Of a DNA stretch of 64,000 bases, positions 22,902 through 35,102 are shown one piece after another. The stretch's first letter is position 1, and each line of letters starts with the position of its first letter. The position numbers were made by a program, and so were the translations under genes. The notes beneath the pieces are model-generated. The model did no database searches. It was not told where the DNA came from and was given only the letters and a program-made list of their open reading frames with translations. Source of the stretch: Cranoglanis bouderius (Eukaryota > Chordata > Actinopteri > Siluriformes > Cranoglanididae); the NCBI GenBank assembly GCA_023630585.1, contig CM042558.1, forward strand, positions 14,050,800 through 14,114,799. Reading direction: 5' to 3'.

Positions 22902-23765
22902 AATTGTGATATCTGGTATGAGAAAACAACCTTTTCATGGATAAATGACATGATTGTGCTAAGTGGGTGGAGCTTAATCATTTGTGTTGCTAAGTTTCAG
23001 ATAATGTGGTGGTCTGGAGTGGAAAAAGATAGTGAAATAAATATTTTTCTAATGGATTTGGATATTTTATGCAGTTTATAGAAAAATTTGATTGAGATGA
23101 CCAAAATTGGCATTTCAGTTCAGGCATTGCTGATTTCTGCAGTGGGAATAACTAACAACAGTGATGGTAACAATAGTTTGGACCCCGTCTCGTGCAAATT
23201 GCAAATGAAATTTTAGAGAATGAGTTATTTATGTGTAATTTTGTTGTTTCATATAAATATAATCACTAATTCAACCTCTTGACTCTTGAAGTTTTTGTTT
23301 TTTGTGCTCTTTCTCCAAGCTTTATTCAGATTTTTGCAGCTTTCCCCTGGTATTTTGATTCACATTGTCTTTTAAATCAAAATACGAGCTTAGCCCTTCA
23401 GGGCATGTTTGATATGGATGCAGTTTTACGCTGTTTCATTTGTGATTTTTTTTTTTTTTTTTTAAACATAACTGTAGCCCAAAGTGTTGCAGCACATGTA
23501 TTGTTCTTCGGTGCTGTATTTGTTATACGATCTCTGGCACACCCGTTTGATCAGACTTCCAATGTCATGATGCCTGAGGAACTTGAAAACAATGAAGATG
23601 GCTGGTGTATGTGTATTACCTACAGCTCTGTGGTTTCTCCTTTTTCTTTTCAGAGCTGCTGTTGAAGCTTCCCTGGCTAAATGCTGGGAGGGAGAGCGGC
23701 ATGAACTTGTATAAAATTTTATATTTTGTCTATAAAAAGACATGAGGTTAGCCACTTGGTGCTAG
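22902..23765. other. No recognised gene
   Basis: A T18 run lies at about 23444-23461. A good polypyrimidine tract with CAG at about 23632-23652 looks like a splice acceptor, but I cannot identify an exon after it. Confidence 0.4.
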
Positions 23766-24750
23766 TGGAGCAGACAGAAACGGGTGAAGTTGGTAATAAG
23801 GAGGATGAGCACATGCAAAGTAAGAAAGATGGACAGAAGCAGGAATGGACAGGAAATGGACAGAATAAGGGCGATTTAATGAAACAGCAGCCTGTTGGCT
23901 GTTATAATGGACAGAAGCAAGGATGATTAGGTAAAATCAGGAATGATGGCCAGATGCAGGGGAAGAGGGACAGAAGCAAGTAAGTTGGATAGAAGCAGAT
24001 GTGATGTGGAGCAGCAGAATCTATGTAAAGTAGCAGGAAAGAGAGACAGAAGCTGGGAAAGGGCACAATAGCAGGAATGATGGACAGAAATAGGGCAAGA
24101 TGACAGACGTAGGAAGGAGGGTCATAATTAAGGGAAGGTGAACTGAAGGAGGGAAGATGGACTGAAGCAGGAGGAGATGGACAGAAGTAGGGGAAGATGA
24201 AATCGTGGAAGTAGGGGAAGATGACAGCTGCAGGAAGGAGGGACAGAATTAAGGGAAGCTGAACAGAAGAAAGGAAGGTAGACAGAAGCAGTAATGATAG
24301 ACAGAAGACGAAATGATGGACAGGAGCAGTAATGGTAGACAAAAGCAGGAGAAGATGGATAGAAGCAATAAAGATGGACAAAAGTTGGACAGAAACAGTA
24401 AAGATGGACAGTAGCATTAATGATGGACAGATGAAGGACAGGAGCAGTAATGATGGACAGAAGAATTGAAGACAGACAGAATCATTCATGGTAGACAGAA
24501 GCAATAATTATGGACAGAAGCAGTAAAGATAGACAGAAGAAGAAATGATTGACAGAAGCAGAGGAAAATGGATAGATGTGTTATGATAGACAGAAAGTGG
24601 GGAAGATGCAATGGACAGAATAGAAAAAGAAGCAGAGAGGATGACCTGAAGGAGTGACGTTAGGCAGAAGAAGGGGAAGATTATCCAAAATTGGGATGAT
24701 GGACAGAAAGAGTAAATTACTGTGAACATGGACATGAGAAGATGGACAGG
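23766..24750 (+). repeat. Purine-rich degenerate minisatellite of about 1 kb
   Basis: Dozens of imperfect units of about 18-26 bases are built on GATGGACAGAAGCAGTAA, with insertions such as GGGAAGATG. The plus strand is almost free of C outside the GGACAG core, so it is strongly purine-biased. The 200-aa minus-strand frame 23902-24504 is a Leu/Ser/Pro-rich product of this repetition and not a gene. Confidence 0.92.
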
Positions 24751-24758
24751 AAAAAAAA

Positions 24759-24792
<34 letters not shown>

Positions 24793-24794
24793 TA
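24751..24794. repeat. A26 run followed by (TA)9
   Basis: A homopolymer of about 26 A runs into about 9 TA units at the end of the minisatellite. Confidence 0.95.
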
Positions 24795-26489
24795 AGAAAA
24801 CAGACAAATAGATGATGCTGTTACACACAATGTCAATGTGCCTTGGGGGACATTCAAATATAGAATATAATGTGCAGTGGGATTGATAACATCCTAAATC
24901 TGACAGGCAATAAATACATTTCAGGTGAAGATGAACTGATAATGCCCACTCTCTTCTCATCTCTCTTTCTTTTCCTTTTTCTCTACACTTCTCTCTCTGT
25001 CTCTGTTTCTCCAACATTCTCTCATTCATCTGATTTGTCAGTCAGTGATCTTTGTCTTGTTTTGTGTGCGTTTTTTTTTTTTTAAATCTGCTGCTTGCTC
25101 TTTGTTATATTTACACATACTCCATGTCTTATCAGTATAAGACTTTGATGATTTCGCATTGCTCATACAATGTTTATTGCCAAATCATAATTTATCATAA
25201 TTTATAGAATCATGGTAAGCTTCTCAGAATATATATATTCTGTCATAATAAATATGGCATATTTCTCACATGTCGATGTCTAGAAATATGACATGAGAGT
25301 TTCTGTAAGTTTCTGTGACAGCTGGCGATACATGATGATAAGATCCCATTATTGCATCATAAATGTATTTCTAGGAAACTGAAATCATGATGATATTGTG
25401 GCATATGCAAATATAAAGTGAGTCGATACTGCCTCTAGTCATCATTACAATGGTGAGTTTAATCAGCCTGGAGCATTTTTTTTACTTTCTTTTCCTAGTG
25501 AAGACACAATGTAGGTGATGAAAACCACAGCAACTACATTTTAAAACACTTTCAACGCATCAATCATGCTGTGATTGCCTTAAATGTTTGAAGAGCGCTT
25601 TCCTATGAGACATGCTTTGTTGGAAGATGAGCAATGTTTCAGGAATACTACTGGTGTGTGAAGTAAATGTTTTGAAAAGTACTGGGGATAAGAATGATGA
25701 TGGGGCAAAAAAAAAAAACTGCTGAAATGAATTACTGAAGAATTTATGTCCCAGAGCACACAATTAAAATTTCACACCATAAGGTTGGGATGCTTATTTA
25801 TTGGATTTCAGGTACTTTATTCTAGTACTTTAACATAGCAGCCATATTTTGGCTCTCTTAGGCATGCAGATATTTGTGCTTACATGGATAAAAAAAGCAA
25901 GACAATACGCAAGACACCATATGGTCAAACATCCACTTTAACCTAATATAGAGCTGCTATTGAGATCGGTGTGTTGTACAGAAAGATGAGAAATGTATAG
26001 AAGAAGCTATATATATATCAGTGTGAAAGCATTTTAAAACTTACCTACCATTTTGTTGTCTAAAGCAGTGTTCACTCTACTTTTTTCCCTCAATAATTGT
26101 GCTCTGGTATAGGCTTATCTATTACAGAAGGTGCTACTATGTGTTTTCCTCAGCTTCTTAAATACAGTTTGCAAAACTAAACAACAGTATCACAAATTAT
26201 TGATTCTGCCACCTCTATGTAAATAGCTGCAGTGGAAAGTTTTCCTATCCATGGTGCGATCCCTACCATAGGCTCCACGGTTCCAGTGTGAGGCCAAAGC
26301 AGTTACTGAAAATGAATAAATGAGGATGGAAAATCTAACTCAGGGAAATCTTACAGCTATTAAAAACACATTTGTGTTAGAATGCCACACACTATAATAT
26401 GTTAAACTTTCACACAGCACTAATAACATTGTGTCTTTTAGCCTAGAGAGAATTAAGAGTGACTGAGAGAAAGTCGAGAAACTTAATGC
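24795..26489. other. No recognised gene
   Basis: It holds a T-run at 25071-25083, an A-run near 25709-25719 and short TA tracts. The minus-strand frame 26340-26771 overlaps the LINE debris antisense and is a shadow. Confidence 0.4.
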
Positions 26490-27330
26490 TGATCTCATGC
26501 CATTATCTTCAATCAGTGTTGTCTTCTGATGTGACTGATGCCAAGACATCCTTTTGCAATCTAGAAGTATCTGCATCTGATCCACACAAGCACCAGAACA
26601 TTTCCCCCCCAACTTCACACCCTCCACCCTCCTGCTGATGACTTGGCCACCATCTTTGAAGAGATTAACAAAATCTGCCAATCTTTCCCTGATACTTCTG
26701 CTACTACACCTCATTCTCCTTCTTAACACAGAAGAGATTCTGTAGCTTGTTTCGTAAAGCAATTCCACCACTTGTCTGCAGGATCAATCATTCACATCAT
26801 TCACAATTCTCCAGACTACCCCTCAAGAACGCCTCCTCTTCATCACTTTCATTGTAAAAGACCCCATAACATCTCATCATTTCCCGACTGTTTTCAAGAC
26901 AGCAATACACAAGGCTATACACCTTGGAAACCTATAACTAGTATAACTTCCCTCTTTAAAATCAGTTCCCACCCAGATCTCCAGGACCCTAACAAGTCTG
27001 GCTTCAAAGCTCCACAGAATTGCCCCATGACTGTTACTGAGAAGCTTCATGCTGATAAATCAACTAAACTATGATTGATCCTCGTTCTTCTTGATCTCTC
27101 ATTAACATTTGATGCAAGATCTTGTCATCTACTTGAAGAACCATCATACAATCTCATCATACCATAATCCAGAATCATACCATTTGTAGATGCACATAAC
27201 CTTGGTGTAGTTCTGGACAAGCATCTACCATTTTGGTATATTGTTAATCCAACTTGTCATGTAGGTTTCTTTTTTTGTTTTTGTTTGTTTGTTTTTAACA
27301 AATCCAGGAATCTCAGAAGATCTAGCCATT
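26490..27330 (+). pseudogene. L2-type LINE remnant, tandem copy A
   Basis: Decayed LINE ORF2 is readable in pieces. 'DDLATIFEEINKICQS' (about 26637) is the linker after the endonuclease. 'TEKLHADKSTKL', then a stop, then 'LILVLLDLSLTFDA' (about 27035-27115) is reverse transcriptase motif A with its catalytic-type Asp. The catalytic Tyr-Ala-Asp-Asp core is absent: the text jumps to 'AHNLGVVLDKHLPF' (about 27190-27235), which normally lies well downstream. Frames are broken throughout. Confidence 0.75.
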
Positions 27331-28400
27331 TCTCTTCATGGAGGCCCTCTCTCTCCTTAGCATGCTTTTCTCCTCCATCCAGTAATCCTACCATGTATCT
27401 GCTGAATCCCATCCCATCCACAATGCTCATTCCCTTCATTTCACACAGGACTCCATAATATTGGTTATGTGCCGACTACCTTTCAAAAACACAGCTTGTT
27501 CCCATTCAGAAACCACCCATACCTCAGAGATTATCAACTACCAATCGTTATCAACCCTTACCACTACTCTTCTTTCTCTCTAACAATCAGTTGCCACTCG
27601 TTCTCACCCAGAATAACCTCCAGGACTAGCACAGCACAATCCACAGAACTGCCCTTGTGGCTGTTACTGAGAAGCTTCCTATCATTACATCAGCCAAACT
27701 TTCATCAGCCCTGATCCTTATTGATCCCTTATCAACCTTTGACGCATAGTCTTGTCGTCTCCCTGAAGAACTCTATGATCACACCATCTGTCAACGCACA
27801 TACCTTCGTTGCTGTTCTAGACAACCAGGTATCATTCTGTCAGACCCTAACTAGTCTGGCTACGTACTTGACAGAGCACAAAAACTTGGTGCAGTTCTGG
27901 ACAACCAGCTATCATTATCTGTTCATATCGCTAACCCGACTCATGTAGGTTTCTCCTTTACAACATCTCACAGATCTGGCCATTTCCCCTCATGGAGGTG
28001 AGTCAGGTGCTTGTTTGGTCCCAAGATTTGACTACTGCAACTTGCTCCTGGCAGATTTTCCCCTGTGTGCAATTAGACCTCTGCAACTGATCCAGAATGC
28101 AGCTGCAAGCTTTGTTTCCAACCTCCCCAAGTTATCCCACTGCTGAGCGCATCAGATTTCAAACACTGATGTTTGCCTACAAAGCCAAAAACAGACAAGC
28201 CCCTATCTACCTGAAGGCATTCATCAAACCTCGCTCTGTCCTTGCATGGCTCTACTTGACTAGATTTGACTAGAAGGTTTTCTACTCTGTCTTGGCACCC
28301 GGGTGGTGGAATGAACTTCCTCCAACTGTCTTCAAAAGAACCTCTTCACTATACACTATTCAATGACCTCTAGGTCTGCACATAATTTACTTTCATACTA
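27331..28400 (+). pseudogene. L2-type LINE remnant, tandem copy B with 3' part
   Basis: The same blocks recur about 630-680 bases after copy A: CTGTTACTGAGAAGCTTC at 27661 (27031 in A), 'CTTATCAACCTTTGACGC', then a jump to 'GTTCTGGACAACCAGCTATC' and CATGTAGGTTTCT. An extra duplication of about 70 bases lies at 27820-27910. Copy B continues into the LINE C-terminal region, 'FDYCNLLLADFPLCAIRPLQ' and 'LIQNAAASFVSNLPK' (28027-28130), the C-terminal hallmark of fish L2 elements. Stops and frameshifts are frequent. Confidence 0.78.
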
Positions 28401-28791
28401 ACTCCTCTGTAACAGCTTTGTAGATAAATGGTATTCGTAAACCATGGTCTATTTGTAATATCATGAGTATCTGTTTTCCAGTAGAGATGACTACATTGTA
28501 ATATATTTTCAAGAAGTTATTTTTCTATAGGTTTGTAGTACATCTAAATGTCATATCTTTTTCAATGTCGCTGGTCTGAATTCTTACACATTTTCAAGAA
28601 ATAGTACTAAATATTGACATTTTCACCACACAGTTTAAACATCTGTACCTCTCTCTCTCGCTCGCTTGTTTGTGAAAGCCCAGCTGGGAAAATCACAAAC
28701 TCAGTGGCTGATTGTGCGCTTGATGGAGATCATTTGGACTCCTGCTCAGCTGTGGGAAATTGAATTACCTTTACAGTCTGTTCGTGCACTG

Positions 28792-28793
<2 letters not shown>
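28401..28793. other. No recognised feature
   Basis: AT-rich, no gene. Confidence 0.4.

Positions 28794-28844
<51 letters not shown>
28794..28844. repeat. (GT)n microsatellite
   Basis: About 25 perfect GT units. Confidence 0.97.
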
Positions 28845-28845
<1 letters not shown>

Positions 28846-29823
28846 TTTGGTGGAGTATGTGCCTCTCAATTCCCACTGTTTGGAGTGTGTGTATGTACAG
28901 AAATTGCTAGGATTGCACATTCCCATTGCCCCTGCCTACAGTGTGAAATCCTTTCCTGTACGCATCAAAGTGCTGAATGCTTGGATGGAACAGTGTTAAA
29001 CTTGGAGCGCATTAGCTCAATCACACATGGTTACAGGTCCCTGACAGCACTCAGCGATGCCAAACACACACACACAACACAGAGTTCGTGTTCTGCTGGT
29101 TACAGGCTGATATTAAACACATTCAGAAATAAGTGGAGAGAATTGTTACAGGGGATGAAGCAGGACATAGAAATGTTCTAAGTAAGTGTTTTATGAAATG
29201 TTAGGCCAAGGTCAAAGGTCAGGTGTCGATTCTGTAGTGTTATTGGATCAGTGTGGATCATACTGCCTCGAGGTTATAACCACATCAGTCATTCCAGAAC
29301 TTACTTCATTTTTTTGCAGCAGATTAATGGCCATTTGCCTGCAGATTTAAGTTGGCTAATATATTGTAGGGATTATATGACTTGTACTGGGAATTGAAAG
29401 CAAAAGCAATTCTCCAAACATGAAATAATTAAAGAATATGACTGAAGTGTTTTATGGCAGGCAGTCATTGCTTGTGACAGCATGACTTTGAGGACATGTT
29501 AAAGCAAATAATGCTTGTTGCTCCTTTAACCTGCTTTTGTTATAATTAATCAAAACTGATTCTTATCATAGTAACGACTAGACTGTGGTGGCTTTGCATG
29601 CTCTTGGTTGGTGTGTATGGTTTTGGTGATCAGGCAGGCACAGTAAAGTGCACAGAGATGTCTGCTTTGGTCTTTGAGGTTGAGCTTGAGGCATAGATTT
29701 TTCACAGAAACTTTTCAAGAACTTCTGGGGAATATTTTTGAATGTTTTGGAGCACAGGAGGCCTCTATCATTTGTCCTTATTTCACTTCAAATTCATATG
29801 AACAACAAGCAATCTGGTCTTTG

Positions 29824-29826
<3 letters not shown>
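28845..29826. other. No recognised feature
   Basis: The frame 28885-29181 has no domain. Nothing else is recognised. Confidence 0.4.

Positions 29827-29908
<82 letters not shown>
29827..29908. repeat. (GT)n microsatellite, the longest in the window
   Basis: About 40 GT units with no interruption that I can see. Confidence 0.97.
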
Positions 29909-30258
29909 TAGGGGTGTAACACAATGCCACTATCTGCATTTGTATTTGTATCTGTTAATTGCGCCAACTGTCCCTTGCCAAAACCATCAACCAAACCAGA
30001 ATCAACAAACGGAAAAACAAACAGACCCTGAATAGTGCGACTTCTATTTGTACCTGTATATGCATCTGTTCAGTATACATTATTTGTGTCATGCAAAAAA
30101 ATGTATTCATGTGTGTGCGCACAAGACAGAACAGGCCATACTGAAGCAGAAATTTATTTTTTGTTTGTTGCTGGACAGATGTGTGATCCACCTGTAAAGC
30201 CCCAGGGCTCCTCGAGGAAAAAATGCACACACCTGCACTCACAGAGTAGAATGTTGTT

Positions 30259-30293
<35 letters not shown>

Positions 30294-31032
30294 AGAGACT
30301 GAGACTGAATGAGATGCAGACTGAAGGACTGCATGAAATTCCCAAACAGAATGTGCATTCTGTGCAGTGTAATGAAAAAAAAAATTGTCACATAGTTTTC
30401 CAACAGCCTGATTAAAGCTTCAGTGTGTGAGGAAATCACATGTAGCTAGCAAGGCTTTAGACATATTTAGGCAACTGACTGTTTTAAGCCGCTGTGTTTC
30501 TTAAACTGGCCCCTTAGGAAGATTACTTATGGTTTGTTAAAGAAGAGAGGTCAAAGTATGTTATAGGGCAATTTCTTTTGCCATTTTGCCTGTTCAAACA
30601 CAGCAAAATATAAAATCTTAAGCAGGAATTATCACCCTTATATCAACATTTGGTCCCCTTAGTGACTGAGGCGGTCCCATTTTCCTCCACTCTTGGCCCC
30701 ATTCTGTCACTGTATATTGTAAATGCAATGCCAGAAGTGATCACTTGTCTTTGGAACAATTGACAAGTGTTATCATTATTGTTCTGTTTCCTGTAGCTTA
30801 TCTACTTACGAAGTAGATAGTTACGAAGAGAGAAAGGTATCTGATGAGTTTGATTTCAGATCAGTCCAGGTCAAAACTCACCTTTCCCTCAAACAAAAAC
30901 TGGAAAATTGCATAAATTAATCTGTAGTCAGAAAGTGTGTAAAACTTTTTCATTTGAGAAGCATATGTATTGTAATCAGTGTTGCCAGATCCATGGTATT
31001 CCTGTGGAATTTGGGCAATTTTGTACATTTTT
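29909..31032. other. No gene; (GA)n microsatellite at 30260-30290
   Basis: About 15 GA units lie at 30260-30290. All open frames here are short and without domains. Confidence 0.5.
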
Positions 31033-31546
31033 GTACAAAAGTATCTGGACTCCTGACCAGTCAAACCCATATGTGCTTGTTGAAAATTCCATTCCAGATT
31101 TAGTCCTCCTTTGCAGTTATAATAACCTCCACACTTCTGGGAAGGCTTTCCACTAGATTTCGAAGCGTGGCTGTGGGGATTTGTGCTCACTCACCAACAA
31201 GAGCATTAGTGAGGTCCGAATGTTGGGTGAGGAGGCCTGGCACGTAGTCGGCATTCCAGTTTATACCAGAAGACATCAGTGGAGTTGAGGTCAGGGCTCT
31301 GTGCAGGCCACATAAGTTCTTCCACTCCAACCGTAACAAACCATGTCTTCATGGAGCTTGCTTTGTGCACAAGGGCATGGTCATGCTGGAACAGGTTTGG
31401 GCCTCTTAGTTCCAGTGAAGGGGAATTTTAATATTAAAGAATACAGAGACATTCTAGACAGTTGTGTGCTTCCAACTTTGTGACAGTAGTTTGGGGAAGA
31501 ACCACATTTGACTGTGATGGTCACAAACCTTTGGTCATATAGTGTG
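31033..31546 (-). mobile_element. Tc1-like transposon remnant with C-terminal transposase pieces
   Basis: The left end is GTACAAAAGTATCTGGACTC and the right end reads TTTGGTCATATAGTGT, degenerate terminal repeats of a common fish Tc1-like family. On the reverse strand the text reads 'FPFTGTKRPKPVPA', then pieces equivalent to 'HKASSMKTWFVTVGVEEL' and 'WPAQSPDLNSTDVFW'. The last is the third catalytic motif region with Pro-Ile-Glu decayed to Ser-Thr-Asp. It ends near 'CGGYYNCKGGLNLEW'. Only the C-terminal third exists, with stops. Confidence 0.75.
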
Positions 31547-31559
31547 TTATTCATCTTCA

Positions 31560-31800
31560 GTAACTGCATTATCCTGGTCAGTGTTGTGGTGCAATCCAGG
31601 AACACTGGGCATGAGACAGGAATAGTCCTTGGATGGGTGGCCAGTCTACCTCAGGACACCATGCGCACAAACACATTCACACACTCATTAACACAAAGGG
31701 TCAGTTTATTATGTATTTGGAAGTAAACTGGAGAACTCAGAAGAACATAAGGACATAAGGAGAACATCCACACAACAGCAAATGGAGCTTAGGATCAAAC
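31560..31800. repeat. Fish dispersed repeat fragment
   Basis: TTATCCTGGTCAGTGTTGTG, 'GGATGGGTGGCCAGTCTACC' and 'GAGAACATCCACACAACAGC' match the family seen at 19660-19895. It is non-coding. Confidence 0.55.
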
Positions 31801-32989
31801 AATATATTAGATTAATTATATCAATATATTAAAACATACACTAGCAGTGACTTCTTAATCCTATCCCCATTACTGTAGAAATGTATTATGTGTATATATA
31901 ATACCAAAGAATTGGCCTAATGATTCTAATCAATCTATGACAACATGTGGAATAATACAAGACCATTTCAGGACAATGGTGAAAGAACCTTTTTTTCCCA
32001 ACTGTGTTTTTAAAAAAAAAACTGATTGACCATTGGAATATGGCTGACCACCCTGGTTGTGGTTGTACTTTTGTATAACAAAGGCTCTAATACCTTCCTT
32101 TCACACATACCCCAAAAAATGCTGTCTCTCTCACTCTATTATTCCATGTAACTTTATTATTATCCCACGTTTTGGAATAATGCATGATAATTAACCACAA
32201 TGTCCAACACACACTCCATTTAGTTAAAGTCACTTTGCATTATTCTTTAAATTCCACCAAAGTATTCTTTCCCTCATTTTCCCACATAATACCTGCTCAG
32301 AGATTAGAGACAGAGACAGACAGGCAGAGCACAAGAAAGAGATAACAGTGTCCTTGACCTTGGCATAACATAGGCAGTCTTTGTATGAATGTGAATTGAG
32401 GACCACACAGAGCCAAAGTGAATTTAATTGAACATCATTTCCTTTTTGTTCCACCTATTTTTTTTTTCCAGTCCTGTGCTGTAGATCTCATCTGCATATG
32501 ATATACAGAGGCTATTGCTAGCATTTTCCTCCAGTCTTCTCCCATTTGGTGCTAATATGATGCGTAGACTCAAGTTGTTAAACCCTGTCATTATCAAGCA
32601 ATAATGTCTCTTTCCATGCTGGCTTCTTGTTTCATTTATGCTGAAAGCCTCAGGGCTAACGGATGTGCTTCGGTTTAATGCTGTGAAACATTAAAACAAA
32701 TAGATTTATATATTGTCATTACTGAAATGCAACAAAACATGTGGCGCCAGATGGTTGTTCTTATTTCGCAGCTTTTGCATCAGTTAGACCTGTCAGCAAA
32801 TAAAACACGCAGGACATGTCGGAAAAATCTGGCCCTTCTAAAACTGCCAGACTCTTTCTAGTGCAGAAGGCAAATGCAGTTTGGGAACCTCCAGCCAGAT
32901 TGCATATTTTATTGATTTAAAAAAAAAAAAAAATTCTGCAAATAGTAACGGTTACTTTACATTTGATTAACTTAAAAAAAAATAGGTGA
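31801..32989. other. No gene; candidate conserved non-coding stretch at about 32465-32900
   Basis: The later part is less AT-biased, without repeat signatures or open frames. That is the kind of sequence that may be conserved non-coding DNA, but conservation cannot be judged from one genome. Confidence 0.3.
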
Positions 32990-34630
32990 AACAATAGTAA
33001 TTGTGATGTGTAAAAGTTTAGACACCCTACTAAGTCAGTACTGGCAGATATCACAGCTTGAAAACGCTTTTTGTAGCCAGCTAGTTGTATTTCACCCACT
33101 ATTCCTTGTGGAATGCTTCTAGTTTTGAAGCATTCTTGGGTTGTCTTGCATGCACATCATGTTTAAGATCTACCCACAGCTTCAGGGGACTGTGAGGGTT
33201 ATTCCAAAAGCTTCAGCTTGCCTTTCTTGAAATAGTTCATGATGGATGTTGAAATACAGTACTGTGGAAAAGTTTTAGGGACATGCAAAGAAATGCTGTA
33301 GAGCACAGATGCCTTCAAAATAATGAAATTAAATGTTTCTACATAAAAAAAAAATACCCTAAAGAGCAGTTAACAGTAGTAAATGAAACAAAATCAATAT
33401 TTGGTGTGACAAAAATAATAATAATAATAATAGTCTCCGGTACAAATAGTGCAGTTCTATAAGGGAATGATCTGGTAAGTTTTATTGAGCATCTTGCAGA
33501 ACCAGACACAGTTCTTCTGGAGACTTTGACTTTCGTACTTGCTTCTTATTTTTGCAGTAAAACCCAGCAGCCTTCATTGTGTTTTTTGTCTGAAAAGTGT
33601 CTCTTATGTAATATGCTGCTTTCTTTAATGACATACAAACATTTTTCTGTAACATTTAATTTTGTGCTAGAAAACTAATGTTTGGGAATCTAAAATGTTT
33701 TTGTACTAACTTGATAATGTAGAAGTTATAAAATAAAAAAAAATCTATAACAAAGTTTGTACTAAAAATATATATATATATTGTGCCTAAAACTTTTGCA
33801 CAGTACTGTATGTTTTGGATCATTGTCCTGTTGTAGAAGTCAATCTCTTTTCAGCTTCAGTTTCTTGAATGACTGTGTGACATTTGCTGATATTTACTGG
33901 AATCCATTCATTCATCTACCTGTGCAGTTTCCTGGCTAACCCCTGGTTAACCTCAAAGCGTAATAGACACTACTACTTTCTTTTTCCTCCAAATATGTCT
34001 GTGGTGTTTGTGTTCCATTTTTACTTCCAAAATGATTCTGGTTTATTTAGATGTTGTTTTGCATACTACAGACATGTACTTTTATGAGTTTTCCATTTGA
34101 TGACTCTTCCATGCAGATCATATTTGTGCAAGCAATGCTGCAGAAATACAGTAGAACGGTGCACCATCTCAACTGTGTCAGTTTTAAAACCTTCCTGCAG
34201 GACTGTAGTGTCATTTGGGAATTTGGTTTGCCTTTCTGGTCAGCATACAGGCAGTTCTATCTGGGAGTTTTCATGGTCTTCCAGATCGTGCCTTGACTTG
34301 ACACTGCCATTTCTTAATGCCATTTTGGACAGTGGAAATCATGAGTTTGAAGCACTATGATATCTTTTTAAAGCCTTCCTCTGCTTTATAGGAATCACTT
34401 AGCTTCATTTTTAGATCCTTAATCAGCTGCTTAGAGGAGCCCATGGTTGTTGAGTGTGAAGCATAATGATTTAAGAGTCAGAGAATTTATTACACTTTGG
34501 AATTCTGATTCCTAATGACAATTCTTGACCTGCCTAATGAGTCTTAATGAGTCAATTAATGGCTAACAAGCTAATTAAGACTTTACAAATGGAAGCGTCG
34601 TCCAGACTTGTGGCAAATGCCACAATTACT
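32990..34630 (-). mobile_element. Decayed Tc1-like transposon, split by a nested MITE
   Basis: On the reverse strand the gene starts at 34444 with 'MGSSKQLIKDLKMKLSDSYK', an N-terminal helix-turn-helix typical of one fish Tc1 clade, then an SGRP box. Near 33835 it reads 'LLQQDNDPKH', the second catalytic motif with its Asp present. After the insertion (33257-33808) the text resumes with about 'NYFKKGKLKLLE' and ends in 'IPQGIVGEIQLAGYKKRFQA', the C-terminal motif. Many stops and shifts are present. The left end near 33008 reads GTGTAAAAGTTTAGACACCC. The right end is not clearly seen. Confidence 0.82.
33257..33808. mobile_element. Tc1/mariner MITE, 552 bp, nested
   Basis: It begins CAGTACTGTGGAAAAGTTTT and ends with the near complement 'AAAACTTTTGCACAGTACTG'. 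TA flanks both ends (33255-33256 and 33809-33810). The interior is AT-rich and non-coding, with (AAT)n at about 33416-33431. It interrupts the transposase remnant of the surrounding element, so it is the younger insertion. Confidence 0.92.
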
Positions 34631-34741
34631 ATTTTTTAAGTAACTGTACATTAAAATTTGTAGATTTTATGTCAATTTTATTTTCAAAGATTGCTTGCTT
34701 CAGAGGTTGTGTTTACTTCTTTTTATTGAATTTTTTTATTA

Positions 34742-34746
<5 letters not shown>
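34631..34746. other. AT-rich spacer
   Basis: It lies between the decayed Tc1 element and the TA tract. Nothing is recognised. Confidence 0.4.

Positions 34747-34822
<76 letters not shown>
34747..34822. repeat. (TA)n microsatellite
   Basis: About 38 TA units adjoin the left end of the Tc1 element. About 6 further TA units (36331-36342) adjoin its right end. Confidence 0.97.
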
Positions 34823-34825
<3 letters not shown>

Positions 34826-35023
34826 GTGCATCTCAATAAATTAGAATGTCGTGGAAAAGTTCATTTATTTCAGTAATTCAACTCAAATTGTGAAACTTGT
34901 GTATTAAATAAATTCAATGCACACAGACTGAAGTAGTTTAAGTCCTTGGTTCTTTTAATTGTGATGATTTTGGCTCACATTTAACAAAAACCCACCAATT
35001 CACTATCTCAACAAATTAGAATA
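34823..35023 (+). repeat. Left terminal inverted repeat of the Tc1 element
   Basis: It pairs with 36131-36330. The outer end is CAGGTGCATCTCAATAAATT and the inner direct-repeat motif lies at about 35004-35022. Confidence 0.95.
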
Positions 35024-35102
35024 CTTCATAAGACCAATAAAAAAAACATTTTTAGTGAATTGTTGGCCTTCTGGAAAGTATGTTCATTTACTGTACATGT
35101 AC

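Noticed and set aside
23902..24504. 200-aa open frame on the minus strand.
   Set aside because: It lies entirely in the GATGGACAG minisatellite. The Leu/Ser/Pro-rich product is what a repeat with few stop codons on that strand gives.
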